From NCBI GenBank assembly GCA_036346255.1, contig CM070620.1, positions 16,232,671 to 16,296,670 of the forward strand: DNA of 64,000 nucleotides. Reading direction: 5' to 3'. Shown piece by piece: positions 48,201-60,200 of the stretch. Source of the DNA: Ampelocalamus luodianensis (Eukaryota; Streptophyta; Magnoliopsida; Poales; Poaceae). The notes beneath the pieces were generated by a model. That model worked only from the letters and a program-made list of their open reading frames with translations. It searched no databases and was not told the DNA's origin. Both the position numbers and the translations under genes were made by a program. Positions within the stretch are counted from its first letter, which is position 1. Each line of letters starts with the position of its first letter.

Positions 48201-51200
48201 CACGAGCTAAAGAAACAAATAAACTCTTGCGGAGCGAAACTCTTCAAATGGCCAATCAACATGCCCACAGAGCAATCGAGTGGAGAAACACATCCTAATC
48301 CATAAAACCTTCATGGTCCTCTGGCGAAGTACTCTTAGGCGACTTGATATTCTCCCTCTGCTTGATCAAGCGGAGGCGCAAAGCCATGAGTACTTTGAAT
48401 GTACTCGACAAGCGGGTGAAATGTATGCAAATAGTATTCATGCGGGGCTTGAACAAAGATTAGCTATATGACTCTTTTGCATAAAACAACATTTACGATA
48501 AATACAATAAATAGATTGAAATCGTAATTTAAAACAATAATAAGTAATTAAACAATTTCTTTGAAACAACGATGAACTTCCATTCACTTCCCAACCAAAC
48601 CAAAGATAAGTGAATTCCCGTTCACGATCGACACAAACCACCAAGTGAATGACCTATTCACCAAGCGAACATTATATTCATCAAGTGAACTTCCATCCAC
48701 ACTCAGACACATTTTGAAGAAACACTATCTCCGTGTGAAATCCCGAGACACGTCCATAGCAGCGGACACGGCTATTCGAATAGTTTTACACTCTGCGGAG
48801 GTTATGCGACTTGACCCACAGAGATAGATCAACTTATAATGTCAGTTTAACACACTTAGGGTGTGCGACTAAGTGATCATCACAAGGCTTTTACAAAGTT
48901 CCTTCTTAACCCGATTACGCAGCTAAGGTTTCAACCTGAATGTCTTCCAGGCGAGATAGGGCCCATCTTGCGCCATGCAGTGAGAATCGTTTTCCGACTC
49001 ACACTTCACATGTGAGAACCGAAATTAAGACATTGCTAATTAATCGGCCGGTCAGTCCCACGGACATGTGGTTATGCGGTTAAGGCCAGTTCAATGGCGC
49101 ACAAGATTAAGTCCTTGACAAGTTACTCGAGCGAGACTACCACAAACCCACAACATGTTCAATCCACATCCTCGCTATCCACCAACCACTTGCGGCGAAA
49201 ACCATTTTGTTTAACCAACACCCATGACTAACCCCGTCATGGTACACAAATTTTAACAAGAATGACTCACCACCACGATTCCATAAATCATTAAGTCAAA
49301 ATTAATTATCAAGACACATGTGATGACAAACCCATCGTAACTAAGCAAAACTAAGCATATGTACGATACCCATGTTGGCAATATAGGTATGTCCAACTAC
49401 AATTACCCATGCTAAGGTGACAAAGGATTCATGGCATTCAAATAATCAATGGAGGCATAATGACGACAGGTAATATCTAATCCCCGAACAATTTATATAA
49501 AGATAGCATGCAGTTGTATAAAACAAGATACGTTTGAAATCATGGGTTCAATATGATCAAAGGACCACGACTTGCCTTGGAATAAATCCAGTGATTGATC
49601 TTGATCTTGGTATGCTACTCCTTGCTCGAAGCTTCCGAAGTATCGGCGTCTACTGCAAAACAAGCAAATAAACCAAATAAATAAATAACGAGAGAAAACA
49701 AACTCCAAAAATTAAATAAAAATCTCGGATAAATAGATCTCGAATTTAGATAAATTTAGGAATTTGAATGGACTCAATCGGAGTTCGGATGCAAAAGATA
49801 TGAGCTCGGAAGATTGAAATCTCATAAAATCTGAAAATCGAATTTATTGATTTCTGGAATTACTTTTACGAAGGAAAAGATAATTAATCGTCGGTTGGCG
49901 TCGACAAGCGGTTGGACGGTCAAAAGCTCGCTGACAGGTGGGACCCGCTCGTCATAGAGATGGCCCATGGTGAAGCTGGATCCATGGACTTTTGGCTCGG
50001 GTGGACTTTTGGGTATGCCACATGGCCTTGACACGCATGCCACGCAAGCAAAGGAGATGAGGTGGCTCGAGATGGATGATGATGTGGAGGCCAAGTCGGC
50101 GAGAGAAGAGCGAAGAGGAGGAGAAGACATGGCGGCGGCAGATTGGCGGCAAACGGCGGCCCGGTGGCGACAAAGCGGTGAAGTGGAAAAAGCGAGTTCC
50201 GTGAGCAAGCGGCTTCGGGAGGTGGTTCTGCGGCATCTCCGGTGTGCGGCGGCGGCGGCGACATTGGCGGCGAGCCCAGCTGTGACGACAAAAGCGGCAA
50301 GGAGTGGCGCGAAGAGAGTGAGAGAAGCAGGAGCGGCGGGATGACAAGGATCGAGAGGAGGCTCGGAATAGCTAGAAGATGGCCGGGCGGCGGCAAGGCG
50401 GCGATGACGAGAAGTGGAGAAGAGGCGCGGCGGCGGCTCGGTGGCAAAAGAACAAGAAGGAGGTGGGAATTTGATGAGAATAGCATGGAGCACAAGGTGG
50501 CGCAAAGAAATCAAAGGAGCGCGGGAGTGCTAGATCGAAAAGGTGGCGGTCGGTTTGTCGGATGAAAGCAGCAGCGGCGGGTCTTGAAGGAGATGATGAG
50601 AAGCGCGTGAAGCTTGCGTTGATCACGAACCAACGGCGGCGGCGGCGGTGAGAGGTCGGCGGCGAGCAATTCGTCGGCAAAGGAGCTTGGTGTCCTCGGT
50701 CTTGGCGATTGCGGCGAAAGTGAATCGGGAGAGAACTTAGGGTTTCGGGAGGCGGCAGGCGAACAAATTGGCGTGGGGAGGCTTTAAGTAGTCTGAGAGG
50801 AGAGTCCACAAGAGGCGGCGTCGTTGCTCGTGCTTGACTCGGACTCTAGAGTCGAGGAAGGAAGGCGAGGTGGCAGGAGGCGGCCAGCGGCGGGAGACAA
50901 GGAAAAGAAAGAGCGGCGTTGGGTGGGCCGGATTGGGAGTAGAAAGGAAAGCGGTAGTTGCGCGAAGTGGAGATGGTAGGAGCTAAGAGATTAGGCCCAA
51001 AGCTATTATCTGAGATCTTAATTACTTTTTCTTTTTAGAAAATAGCAGAAAATCCAAATAGCACTTAGAAAATAGCAAATGCACTCGGAAAAATTCTAGA
51101 AAATTCTAGAAAATATACCCAAGCACATAGAACCCAAATAAAATAATTTTGACTATAGTTGATGTTGACATTATTCATTTTAAATTATTTTTGAACTATG

Positions 51201-54200
51201 AAAATTCATATTAAGCTTTTAACTTTAGCAGAAAAATCCAAATGGTTCCTTTTCTTTTAAAACTTCAAAACAGACCAAATTTTTGGGATGTTACAGTCGT
51301 AGAAGACTCAACTGATCGTAGTCGAAGGGGTTTCGACTATGTGGTCGTAGAAGACTCGACTGAATTCGACTACTAAACAGTAGTTGAAAGAAAGAAGGAT
51401 TCGAACACTCCACAGTGGTCAAAAGAAAGAAGGATTCGAATACTCCATAGTGGTCAGAAGAAAGAAGTATTCGAATACTCCATAGTGGTCAGAAGAAAGA
51501 AGGATTCGAATACTCCATAGTGGTCAAAAAACTAGAGAAAGAACCAAAGAAGAACAGGGCAGCTCGAACGAGGAGGAGCATTTGGACCACTAGGAACGTA
51601 GCGGTACGGAGCTGAGGGGACGAGCTAGCCGGAGCTGGGCTGGCGACGGTGGACCATGACTGCGAGTGAAGCTCTACACGGTAGTGAGGGCCCGAGGGAA
51701 GAGAGTAGTCTTCAATCCTCAGGACGGCTTTAGGGATATAGGTGGATGGTCCCAAGGAAGGACTTGGGGTGCACCTCTCCGGTGAGGCCGATTCGATCCC
51801 TCGGGCTGACTTGGTCAGAGGGGAGAAAGAACGAGGTCGGCGGCGGTTCCTGTGAGCAAAGAGTGGAACCGATTGAGGGGAAATGTCTCTTGGGTCGTGA
51901 AAGATGCACTGACTCATACAAGGGGGGAAAAGCCTTACCGAGGGGGTCAACAGCGATGGCGATGTTGTGGTGGCGCTCGGCCGAAGCGAGCGCTCGAGCC
52001 TTACCTGGAGCTCAAGCTTGCTTGAGGGAGGAAGAGAGTGGGACTAGTATTAGAGTGGCGGATAAGGTGATGAGGGGCTCGTGGTTGCTATATATATATC
52101 AGCAGTGGGGCGGCGATGCATTCGGCACAGCCCGACAAGGAGAGATGGTTGATGATTTGTGATGTTGGCGACATAGTGCGTGAGTGGCGGTCCATAATGG
52201 CGCGTGGCGACCCCATCAGTGCGCTGCTGGTCTTACTCGGCGCCGGTTACGCGCGCCGGGTTGCCCAACGGCTAGTCGGAGGAAAGTTAGCCGATGGAAG
52301 GAATGGGCTAGGGGTCTTTAGAGTGGTTTACATAATATTGGTATTTCATATCTTAGAATCCTCTGATCTTTGTGCCATTTATACCGACAGAAAATATGAT
52401 GCAGTCTAAATAAGACTTGAAAATGCATTCAAGGAGAACGACATTAGTTATCATATAAAAAGTTTTAAAAATCCCATATTTTTGCATTTATGGATTTTTG
52501 GGCTGTTACACCGAGCGTCGGAAGGTGGGCCGCTTTTGGGTGTTATGGTGGGCGGGATCGGTGAATCTGATACCTATTTGTTATGAATCGAAGATCTACT
52601 TGAAGAACGAAGGTAGTATTGATGAGTAGCCAGAACGAAACAAGAATAATTTTAGGGGAAGAAAAATACTTGTATTCATATCTTGCCCCCTTCTTTTACA
52701 AGCCTCAAGCCTTTTATATATTGTGAAGGCCGAGTTTCAATTGAGATAGTTTGAATCGGACTCTATTCCGAATTGTAACAATGCCAATCGAAGAAATCGA
52801 AAACTACAATTTCTATCTGAAACCTTCTATATTAAAAAACTTACTATGAGCTATTGTCTTTCGGCGGTTATTGTCTTCCGGCGCTTGTATTGAAGACCCA
52901 CAAAACTATCCATAACACCCTTGTCCTTCACCATGATCTAATCACCAGAAAATCTCGGCCAAAAAAATTGAGTTCGAATTTGAATTTTGTTCCAAAATTT
53001 CGAATTTGTGAAAAAGATATGGAAATGATGGAGAAGAACTACATATTGCAATATAGATGAAATGTAGTGGATTTTCAAAAATGATATTTGAATGCAGGCC
53101 CACCCCTAAAACCAGGAAGAAAAGGATTCCAGGATAGCTTTCACCTCCACAAAGTAAAAGGACATTGTGAACATTAAAAGTTTACATTTTTATTAAGCAC
53201 TTAGCAAGTGTCCAGCAAAAGATCTCAAGAAACCAAGCATTTTACTACTAAATGCTGCTGCCAGAGCAGAGGCGGTTTGCAGTACAATTTTCAACATAGC
53301 ACTGAGCGGAGATGTGTACTATTTGACATCAACATTTCATTTTTCTTTCTCTTGCATGCGTAGTGTTTACTTGTAGTTTCATGCACGCGTAGCTTTTAAC
53401 TAGCTTATGGTTAATGCAATAATGCTTGATGGTGGAAGTTCGATATTGGCAGCCCGGTCTAACAGGGGGAAGTGATGATACATATGTAAGACATATGCTT
53501 TTGAGAGCTAGAAGCAAAGGATGGTGTGTTGTGATATTTAACAGCCGTGGATGTGCAGACAGTCCTGTGACTACAGCTAAGGTACTTGAAATATTTTTGT
53601 CTATTGATGTGGCATGCTTAGCTATAGCTCCTGAAAAATCAATTAACAGTTGCAAATAAAAGGCAAACAATATTCTGAATTAGTTATAGACAAGTTCGGA
53701 TTAACTTTCTCAGTTAATACCAGTGTTCGATTATCAACGACTCTGTAGATCCATTACTTATTCTGTTTAAGTAATACCGGGTACTCTTTAGCTGAAGGTT
53801 GTTTGAGCTTTTCCTAGGAGTATGGCATGGACCACCTACTTCAGTACTGTAAGATCTATGACAACCTGTTAATTGGTATGAATCTCATGGAGAAGCAATG
53901 GCTAGCCCATGAGGCTCATAGTTTCATGCTGTAGTCCTTGGTACTCACATATTGGCTCGAGAAAAATAGGTTATTTAGGTTTATATTCTGCTGTTGCATA
54001 GGGAGATTTTCCCTTCCCCTTATTACCCTGGAAAAATAGGTTGTCTTATGCCCTTAAGCTTATCAGCATCTTTCAGCTGACCTAATCTGTAGTACAGGAC
54101 TACAGGCATATTGGCATGTTATCCATTGATACCATTCATCGTGATCATAGGCGTTGGTACTCAGTGGTTGAATCTTGTGGAGGTGACCTAGGGAGTAACA

Positions 54201-57200
54201 TAATGTATAGTATAATTAAGAAGACAAATATAACAATTAAAGCAGAAACTCTACAAGAATATCTAATTTTCTAAACATATTGACTCTTATTTTCTGCCAT
54301 GCACAGTTCTACTCTGCTTCATTTACTGGAGATCTCCGCCAAGTAGTTGATCATGTTTTAGGCCGTTACCCTCAGTCTAATGTCTATGCTGTTGGCTGGT
54401 CTCTAGGAGCAAATATTCTTGTGCGCTACCTTGGCGAGGTGAGTACTGTCTACAGTTCTACACAACGACAATTTTTTTTTTCTTGTGTCATATTCTTATA
54501 TTCATTAGGATCCAGTTCAACATTCTTATGCTTCACGTATGTCCTTTCGTGGCAAATGATGATTAGTTAACCTACATATGTTGCTATGCACCAATTTTCT
54601 TTAAGTGCAACAAGTGATTTGTTAATAGAAGTGGCTAACATTTGCACCGGCTCCCTTTTATCCCTATATAAAATTGATCCCAAAGCTCTATTTCCTTGTC
54701 AGTCCATAACACCTCTATATTTCTTTCTTTCCAGGAAACTGACAAATGCCCTCTTTCTGGAGCAGTGTCCTTGTGCAATCCATTTAATTTGGTAATTGCA
54801 GATGAAGATTTCCACAAAGGGTTCAACAACGTCTATGATAGAGCACTTGCTAGGGCTCTGAGGACTATATTTAAGAAGTAGACTTTTTGTTCACCTTTCC
54901 TCAAATCTAAATGATATTCACACTCCTTTTATGAATTCTAACAGCTGATTTTTAGGGACTTCATCAAATTTTAGGCATGCATTACTTTTTGAAGGACTGG
55001 AAGGTGAATATGATATACCAAAGGTAGCCAATGCAAGAACTGTTAGAGATTTTGATGAAGGGCTAACCCGAGGTTTGCAATGACCTACTCACCTCAAGCT
55101 GAAATGATACCAGACATAATTTCTAATTTTTTTTATTGGCACCCCACACTTAAAGGACTTTTTAATTGTATGCAGTTTCATTTGGTTTCAAGTCAGTGGA
55201 TGATTATTACTCCAACTCAAGCAGCTCAGATTCCATCAAGAATGTTGCCATACCCTTATTGTGCATACAGGTGAGCCTACCAGTTCTCTATGCTACGCTA
55301 GCGCATTAGGAATAACAGCCATCTAATTACTTAGTTTAGGATTACGCCATTATGTCATACTTAGGACTATGACTGAAGGTTTAGTTGAAGTTGTTAAAAA
55401 GTTAAAATGGTGAAGTGGGAACATTTGAATGCTTACCTAGGTCTTGCAAATTTAGAAGCCTAAATTGATCAAAGTTGGTACTTTAGCTTTGTGGGAAAAT
55501 TGTTTGAATAGTTCTAGGATGGCACCAGGCATGATATTTCACTCTTGCAATTGCACATGTTACTTCAAGTTGGTACTTTTAAATGTATAGAGAAATCATG
55601 CAATAAGCCAACGAGGAAAAGAGGAAGACCCACTTCAAATTCATGGACCTACATAGTAATTTAAAAATGGCAAAATTGGCTACATGACATCACAATTTGG
55701 TATCATTGGCTGTAGGACACCTAAATTTCGTATTTTTGCTAGAACATACTACTAAAATGTGACCCTTTGTTGTAGGACACTGAAGCCATTATAATGATAT
55801 TATTCATTGTTTTGGAGAGAGAAATAGTTCAAAATGACCTTCATGCCCTTATCCTCTTCTTCCTCCCTGTTTTTTCTTCATCGATCCCCCTCATGGTCGG
55901 CGGCAAAATCCGGTGGAAATCGACGGAAGTCATGCGCGCATAGCGTGTTCCTAGATTTGGGGTTCCATTTTGGTGGTCTAGGTTGGCAGGGGAGGCGTTG
56001 GGAAAGCCAGTGTCAGCGGCGGCCATGGCGAGGCGGTGGTGCTCGGTGGTGGCAGCCAACGGGGGAGGGGACGGTTGAAGGAGGTGGGAAAAGCATCAGT
56101 GCGATGAGGTACACCTTGTGAAGTGGATGTATTGGCGGAGACGAGGGTGGCGGCGCGGCTCGACGTTGGCGGTTCTCCGGTGGGTCTCGGTGAGGATGAT
56201 GAGGCGTTGTCGTTGGCGAAGATGAGGAGGCAACAACGATGACATGGATGGGGAGGAGGTGGTGGTAATGGCGAGGATGGGAGGCGGCGGCGATGGCGGG
56301 TAGGTAGTGTCGCTGGTGAAGATGAGGAGGCGGTGGTGACGGCGAGGATGATGAGGAGGCGGTGGTGTTGGCGAGGACAGGGAGCAGCGCTGGCGAGGAT
56401 AGGTGGCCAGTGGCCTCGCGCTGGCGCCGCATCTGGTACTCGGTGCCCCTCACCCTCGTCGACACCCACTTACTCCTGGACGATGACGTGGGTGGACAGT
56501 GCAAGCGCGACGACAACTCACCAGCCGCCACCGACGTGGTGTCCCTCGTCCTTGCCGGTGCTGCCGCTGCCCTCGTCTAGAGCCGCCGCCACTGCCGGTG
56601 TTGCTGCTACTGCTCTGCCGCCATGCACCGGCAAGCGCAGAGGAGGAAGAAGGGAGAAGGAATAGGAAAGAAGGAAGGAGACCGGAAGAGCAAAATAGAC
56701 TTTTCACTAACCTTCTCTCCTCTTCAGTCCGGAAATGATATTATATTGGTCTCAGTATCTCACAGCAAAGAGCCACATTTTTATAGTGTCTTTTGGCAAA
56801 GACATGAAACTTGATGTCCCATAGCTAACGTCACGAAATTGTAGTGTCATGTAGCTAATTTTGCCTTTAAAAATTACTATTGTGACCGTTTGTTTTGTAC
56901 TTTCATAGACATGCTGCAAAACAAGTTCATAGTGTTTCACAGCAAAGAGCCACATTTTTATAGTGTCTTTTGGCAATGACATGAAACTTGATGTCCCATA
57001 GCTAACGTCACGAAATTGTAGTGTCATGTAGCTAATTTTGCCTTTAAAAATTACTACTGTGACCGTCTGTTTTGTACTTTCATAGACATGCTGCAAAACA
57101 AGTTCATTAATTTGTTTTGAATTACCATTATTATTCATGCTAATTCTCCAAGAAAACAATAAGGTCATGCATGTATATATTGGAAAGATTTGCTTATCTC

Positions 57201-60200
57201 TTTTCTGTAATAACTCTAATGCTTACTTAATTATGTGCAGGCGGATAATGATCCGATAGCACCATCTAGGGGAATTCCCAGAGAAGATATCAAGGTATTT
57301 TATTATTGCAGTACATAACCTATTTTCACCAATTACTCAGTGTTGATATCTTGCGTAACCGCATAGGGCAACATACCTACTCTAATCCACGAGTCAACAA
57401 ATTACAGGCACACATAGGTCTGAACCTCAAACGGTTGAGCTTTGTTACTTTTATGTGTTTTAACTTCTCTTTGGCTGCACTAGGTTGCCTGGATACCCGA
57501 TACGGATACAGATATGCCATACACCGATACGTTATTTTCTCGGAAACACCGTTACGGCGATATATGTGTATATATAATAAAAATAAAAAAGCACAGAAAT
57601 TAACGAATTGCAATCATCTAGGGTCAACCTACTAAAATATAGAAGATGTAAGTTGTGGTGCGCAAATACTAGATGCTCATCACTTCCAGGGTTTAGTCTA
57701 TAACAATGCCATTGCAATCGGATTCCATGCAGTTGGTAAAAATTAAGAAAAAATATAGATGATGTAAGTTGTGCGCAAATACTAGATCCTCATCATGTCC
57801 AGGGTTTAGCCTATAACAATGCAATTGCAATCGGATTCCATGCCGTTGGTAAAAATTAAGAAATTAAGAAAAGAAGATAAGTATAGAATCTATTTCTCAT
57901 TGAACTGTCGATCAAACCATAGATACTCTAGTTTCTTTCAGCGTAAGAAGATGATGTTGGCTGTGTAAGTAATTTTAATGTCAATTGCTTTGTTGTTTGC
58001 TCTGGGTCTAGATGAGCTCTATCCTCAATTGAGTCAAAGGAATTAAATCCACTTCCAAACAAAGAGAAATCAACTAATTGTTGTTTGCTGAATAGATCGA
58101 CCATACGTTTTTTAGTGGAATAAGGGGGGTGTTAGGGTAGAGAGGTATCAGGGAAGTATCCAAGAAGTATCGTAAATTATTTTATATTTTTTGAAAAACA
58201 GAAAAATCACCGATACTTACATGATCGTATCCAGAAATGTGTCGAGCGCGTTCGATATTGATCTGCAGATTTTGGGAAGTATCCCTGTAACATAGCTTTT
58301 TGTTAAGTTTACAAGTCTAAGGTCTTTTTAGCTGAAATGAGAATCACACCAGGCTAGGATCTAGGTGTTCAAATCAAGATTATTAAGTCGGTAAGTCGAC
58401 GCTACCCTGCTAGTGACCGACTAGTTGACTAGTCGGCCGACTAGTTGACAGGTACTGTTTACATGGTCTACAGACTCTACAAAGCATAACACACACACAC
58501 ACACACATGAGAGATCCGTTGCCCACTGCGGCGGCGATCCACGCCTACCAGTGCCCACTGCCTCTTTTCCCTGCCTACCCAAGCGCCGCGCGCGCCTCCT
58601 CTCCTCTTCTCTCCGCCTCCTCGGCGCCGGACCAGCGCTCCTCCTCCCGTCCTCGTGGCGGCGCCGCCGCGTGCAGCCGCCTCCTCCTCTCTCTCTCTCG
58701 CTCTCCTCTCTCTCGCGCCCCGCCGCGCGTCGCCTTCCTCCTCGGCGCAGGGAGGCGCGAGAGCCTGCAGCGCAGCGGCGAGTCGGGAGGAGGAACATGA
58801 GGAGGTTGGCAATCCGAACAACGGCGAGCTCGGGCGGAGAAGACACCACGGGCGGCGAGTACTCTGGCGGCGCGGATCCGGAGACAAGACAACACCCAGC
58901 TGGCGGCGAGTACCGGCGATCTGAATCCGGAGACAAGGCGGTGGCGGCGAGAGTGGTGAAGCAGTCGCGCCTACCTCCTCTCCCGCGATCAAGGTGAGCT
59001 CGCTCTCTCTTCTCTCCTTCTACCTCCTCCTCCGCGAAGGCTCAGAGAGAGCGATGATGGCGGCGGCAAGATGGGAACACGGCAAGTCAGTCGCGGACCC
59101 GATCGCCCGTACTCCAGCGACTTGTCGGCGAGTTAATAACCATGGTTTAAATGTGGAATTTTGTTTCATTAATTATACATTGAAGGACAAAAAGTTTGTC
59201 GATGGGCTATGGTGTCATGTTCTAACCTGTCAAATGGGAGAGAGAAACTTTCTTCTTCTTTCACCAAAAGAGTGTGCAATCGGCGTTGAAGTTTTGTTAT
59301 GGGTGGCAATGTTCATGTGTTCAAAAGCTATAATAATCACTAGTAGAGTGACCGTGCGTTGCAATGGAATCCCAAAAGAGAGTTATACATATCAGCAGAT
59401 GGGATCCTAAACCGCATAATAAATATCAATTTTCTTTTACACAAATATAAACAGAAACATTAACTCCGCATATCCGGAAATTAAAATTTTGAGTTCATAG
59501 ATTGCTTACTTTTGGAAGTTGGAGTTGATGCCGATTTCCCTCCCACATGTTGCCCATTTTCAGCCATTGCCGGCTGACACGGAAGAGGGCTATACGTTGA
59601 TGGCCATCTTCATTCACCCTGAACCCAAACCACGACTCGGTTCTCATGACCATTGGCCTCTTCAGCCATCGCCAGACACATTGCGGTGAGGAGGTTGGGG
59701 GAGGTGGTGGCGGCGGTGTCGCGATGGTAAGCGAGGAGGAGACGATGATGCTTGCTCGGCCAGGATGGAGCAGAAAGCGACGGCAGCGCAGGGGAGTATT
59801 AGGATGAAGAAAACATGGTGCGGTGAGCTCGAGACGACGACGTGGCAAGGGAAGGACAAATTCATCTCTACCTCTTCCTCATGCACCGTCGCTGCCTTCC
59901 CTTTCTTCCCCAGCGCCACCGCTTCTCCTCCAATGTACCGTCTCCTCTCCTCTCCCGGTGCCTTCTCCCGTCCTCGACGCCACCTCCCCTCCCCGCTACC
60001 TCCTATCGCCGGCGCTACCTCCCCACGCCGCCGTCTTCTACGCTGTCGGATCCCCTCATCTTCGTGCACGCCTCCATCTTCTACGTTGTCAGATCCCCTC
60101 ATCTTCGTGCACGCCGTCGTTGCAACCCACGAACTGAGTGTCGGAGGGGGTCGGGATCTTTGAAGCACGAAGCGAATGCCGGATAGGCGTAGGTGGCGAG

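Larger units (their letters stand above)
45186..52510 (-). mobile_element. Long-LTR retroelement remnant inserted in the 5' leader of the chromovirus
   Basis: The right edge is sharp: minus strand TGTAACAGCCCAAAAATCC starts at 52510, next to chromovirus leader. The left edge, somewhere between 45171 and about 45520, could not be fixed and no target duplication was found. About 4 kb remain after removing the nested element at 48015-51295. Blocks such as ATCACAAGG(T)CTTTTACAA..CTAAGGTTT (46255-46310) also occur in the nested element (48878-48932), so both are the same long-LTR family. No gag or pol was recognised, consistent with a solo LTR or LTR-derived remnant. Confidence 0.6.
40358..52917 (-). 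mobile_element. Ty3/gypsy chromovirus in EMB8 intron 1, with nested insertions
   Basis: LTRs 40358-40675 and 52579-52917 share TGTTATGAATCG...CCATAACA, and the 5-base target duplication CCCTT flanks the whole (40353-40357, 52918-52922). On the minus strand the polypurine tract GGACGGGGGAAG precedes the 40675 LTR edge and the primer site AGGTATCAGATTC follows the other LTR. Both LTRs hold a minus-strand TATATAAAAGG promoter. LTRs differ by about nine substitutions by eye; the right LTR has two extra short duplications. The element lies antisense to EMB8 and the host intron without it would be about 1.2 kb. Confidence 0.95.

Noticed and set aside
49820..50810. Long open frames on both strands
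   Set aside because: They overlap each other in GC-rich DNA inside a solo LTR with clear ends and match no family.
55840..56740. Several open frames of 70-170 codons
   Set aside because: They lie in the GGCGG-repetitive interior of a TIR element within an EMB8 intron; composition explains them.
58420..59000. Arg/Ser-rich open frames up to 171 codons
   Set aside because: Frames are open in most directions because stop codons are rare in this GC-rich insert; no domain seen.
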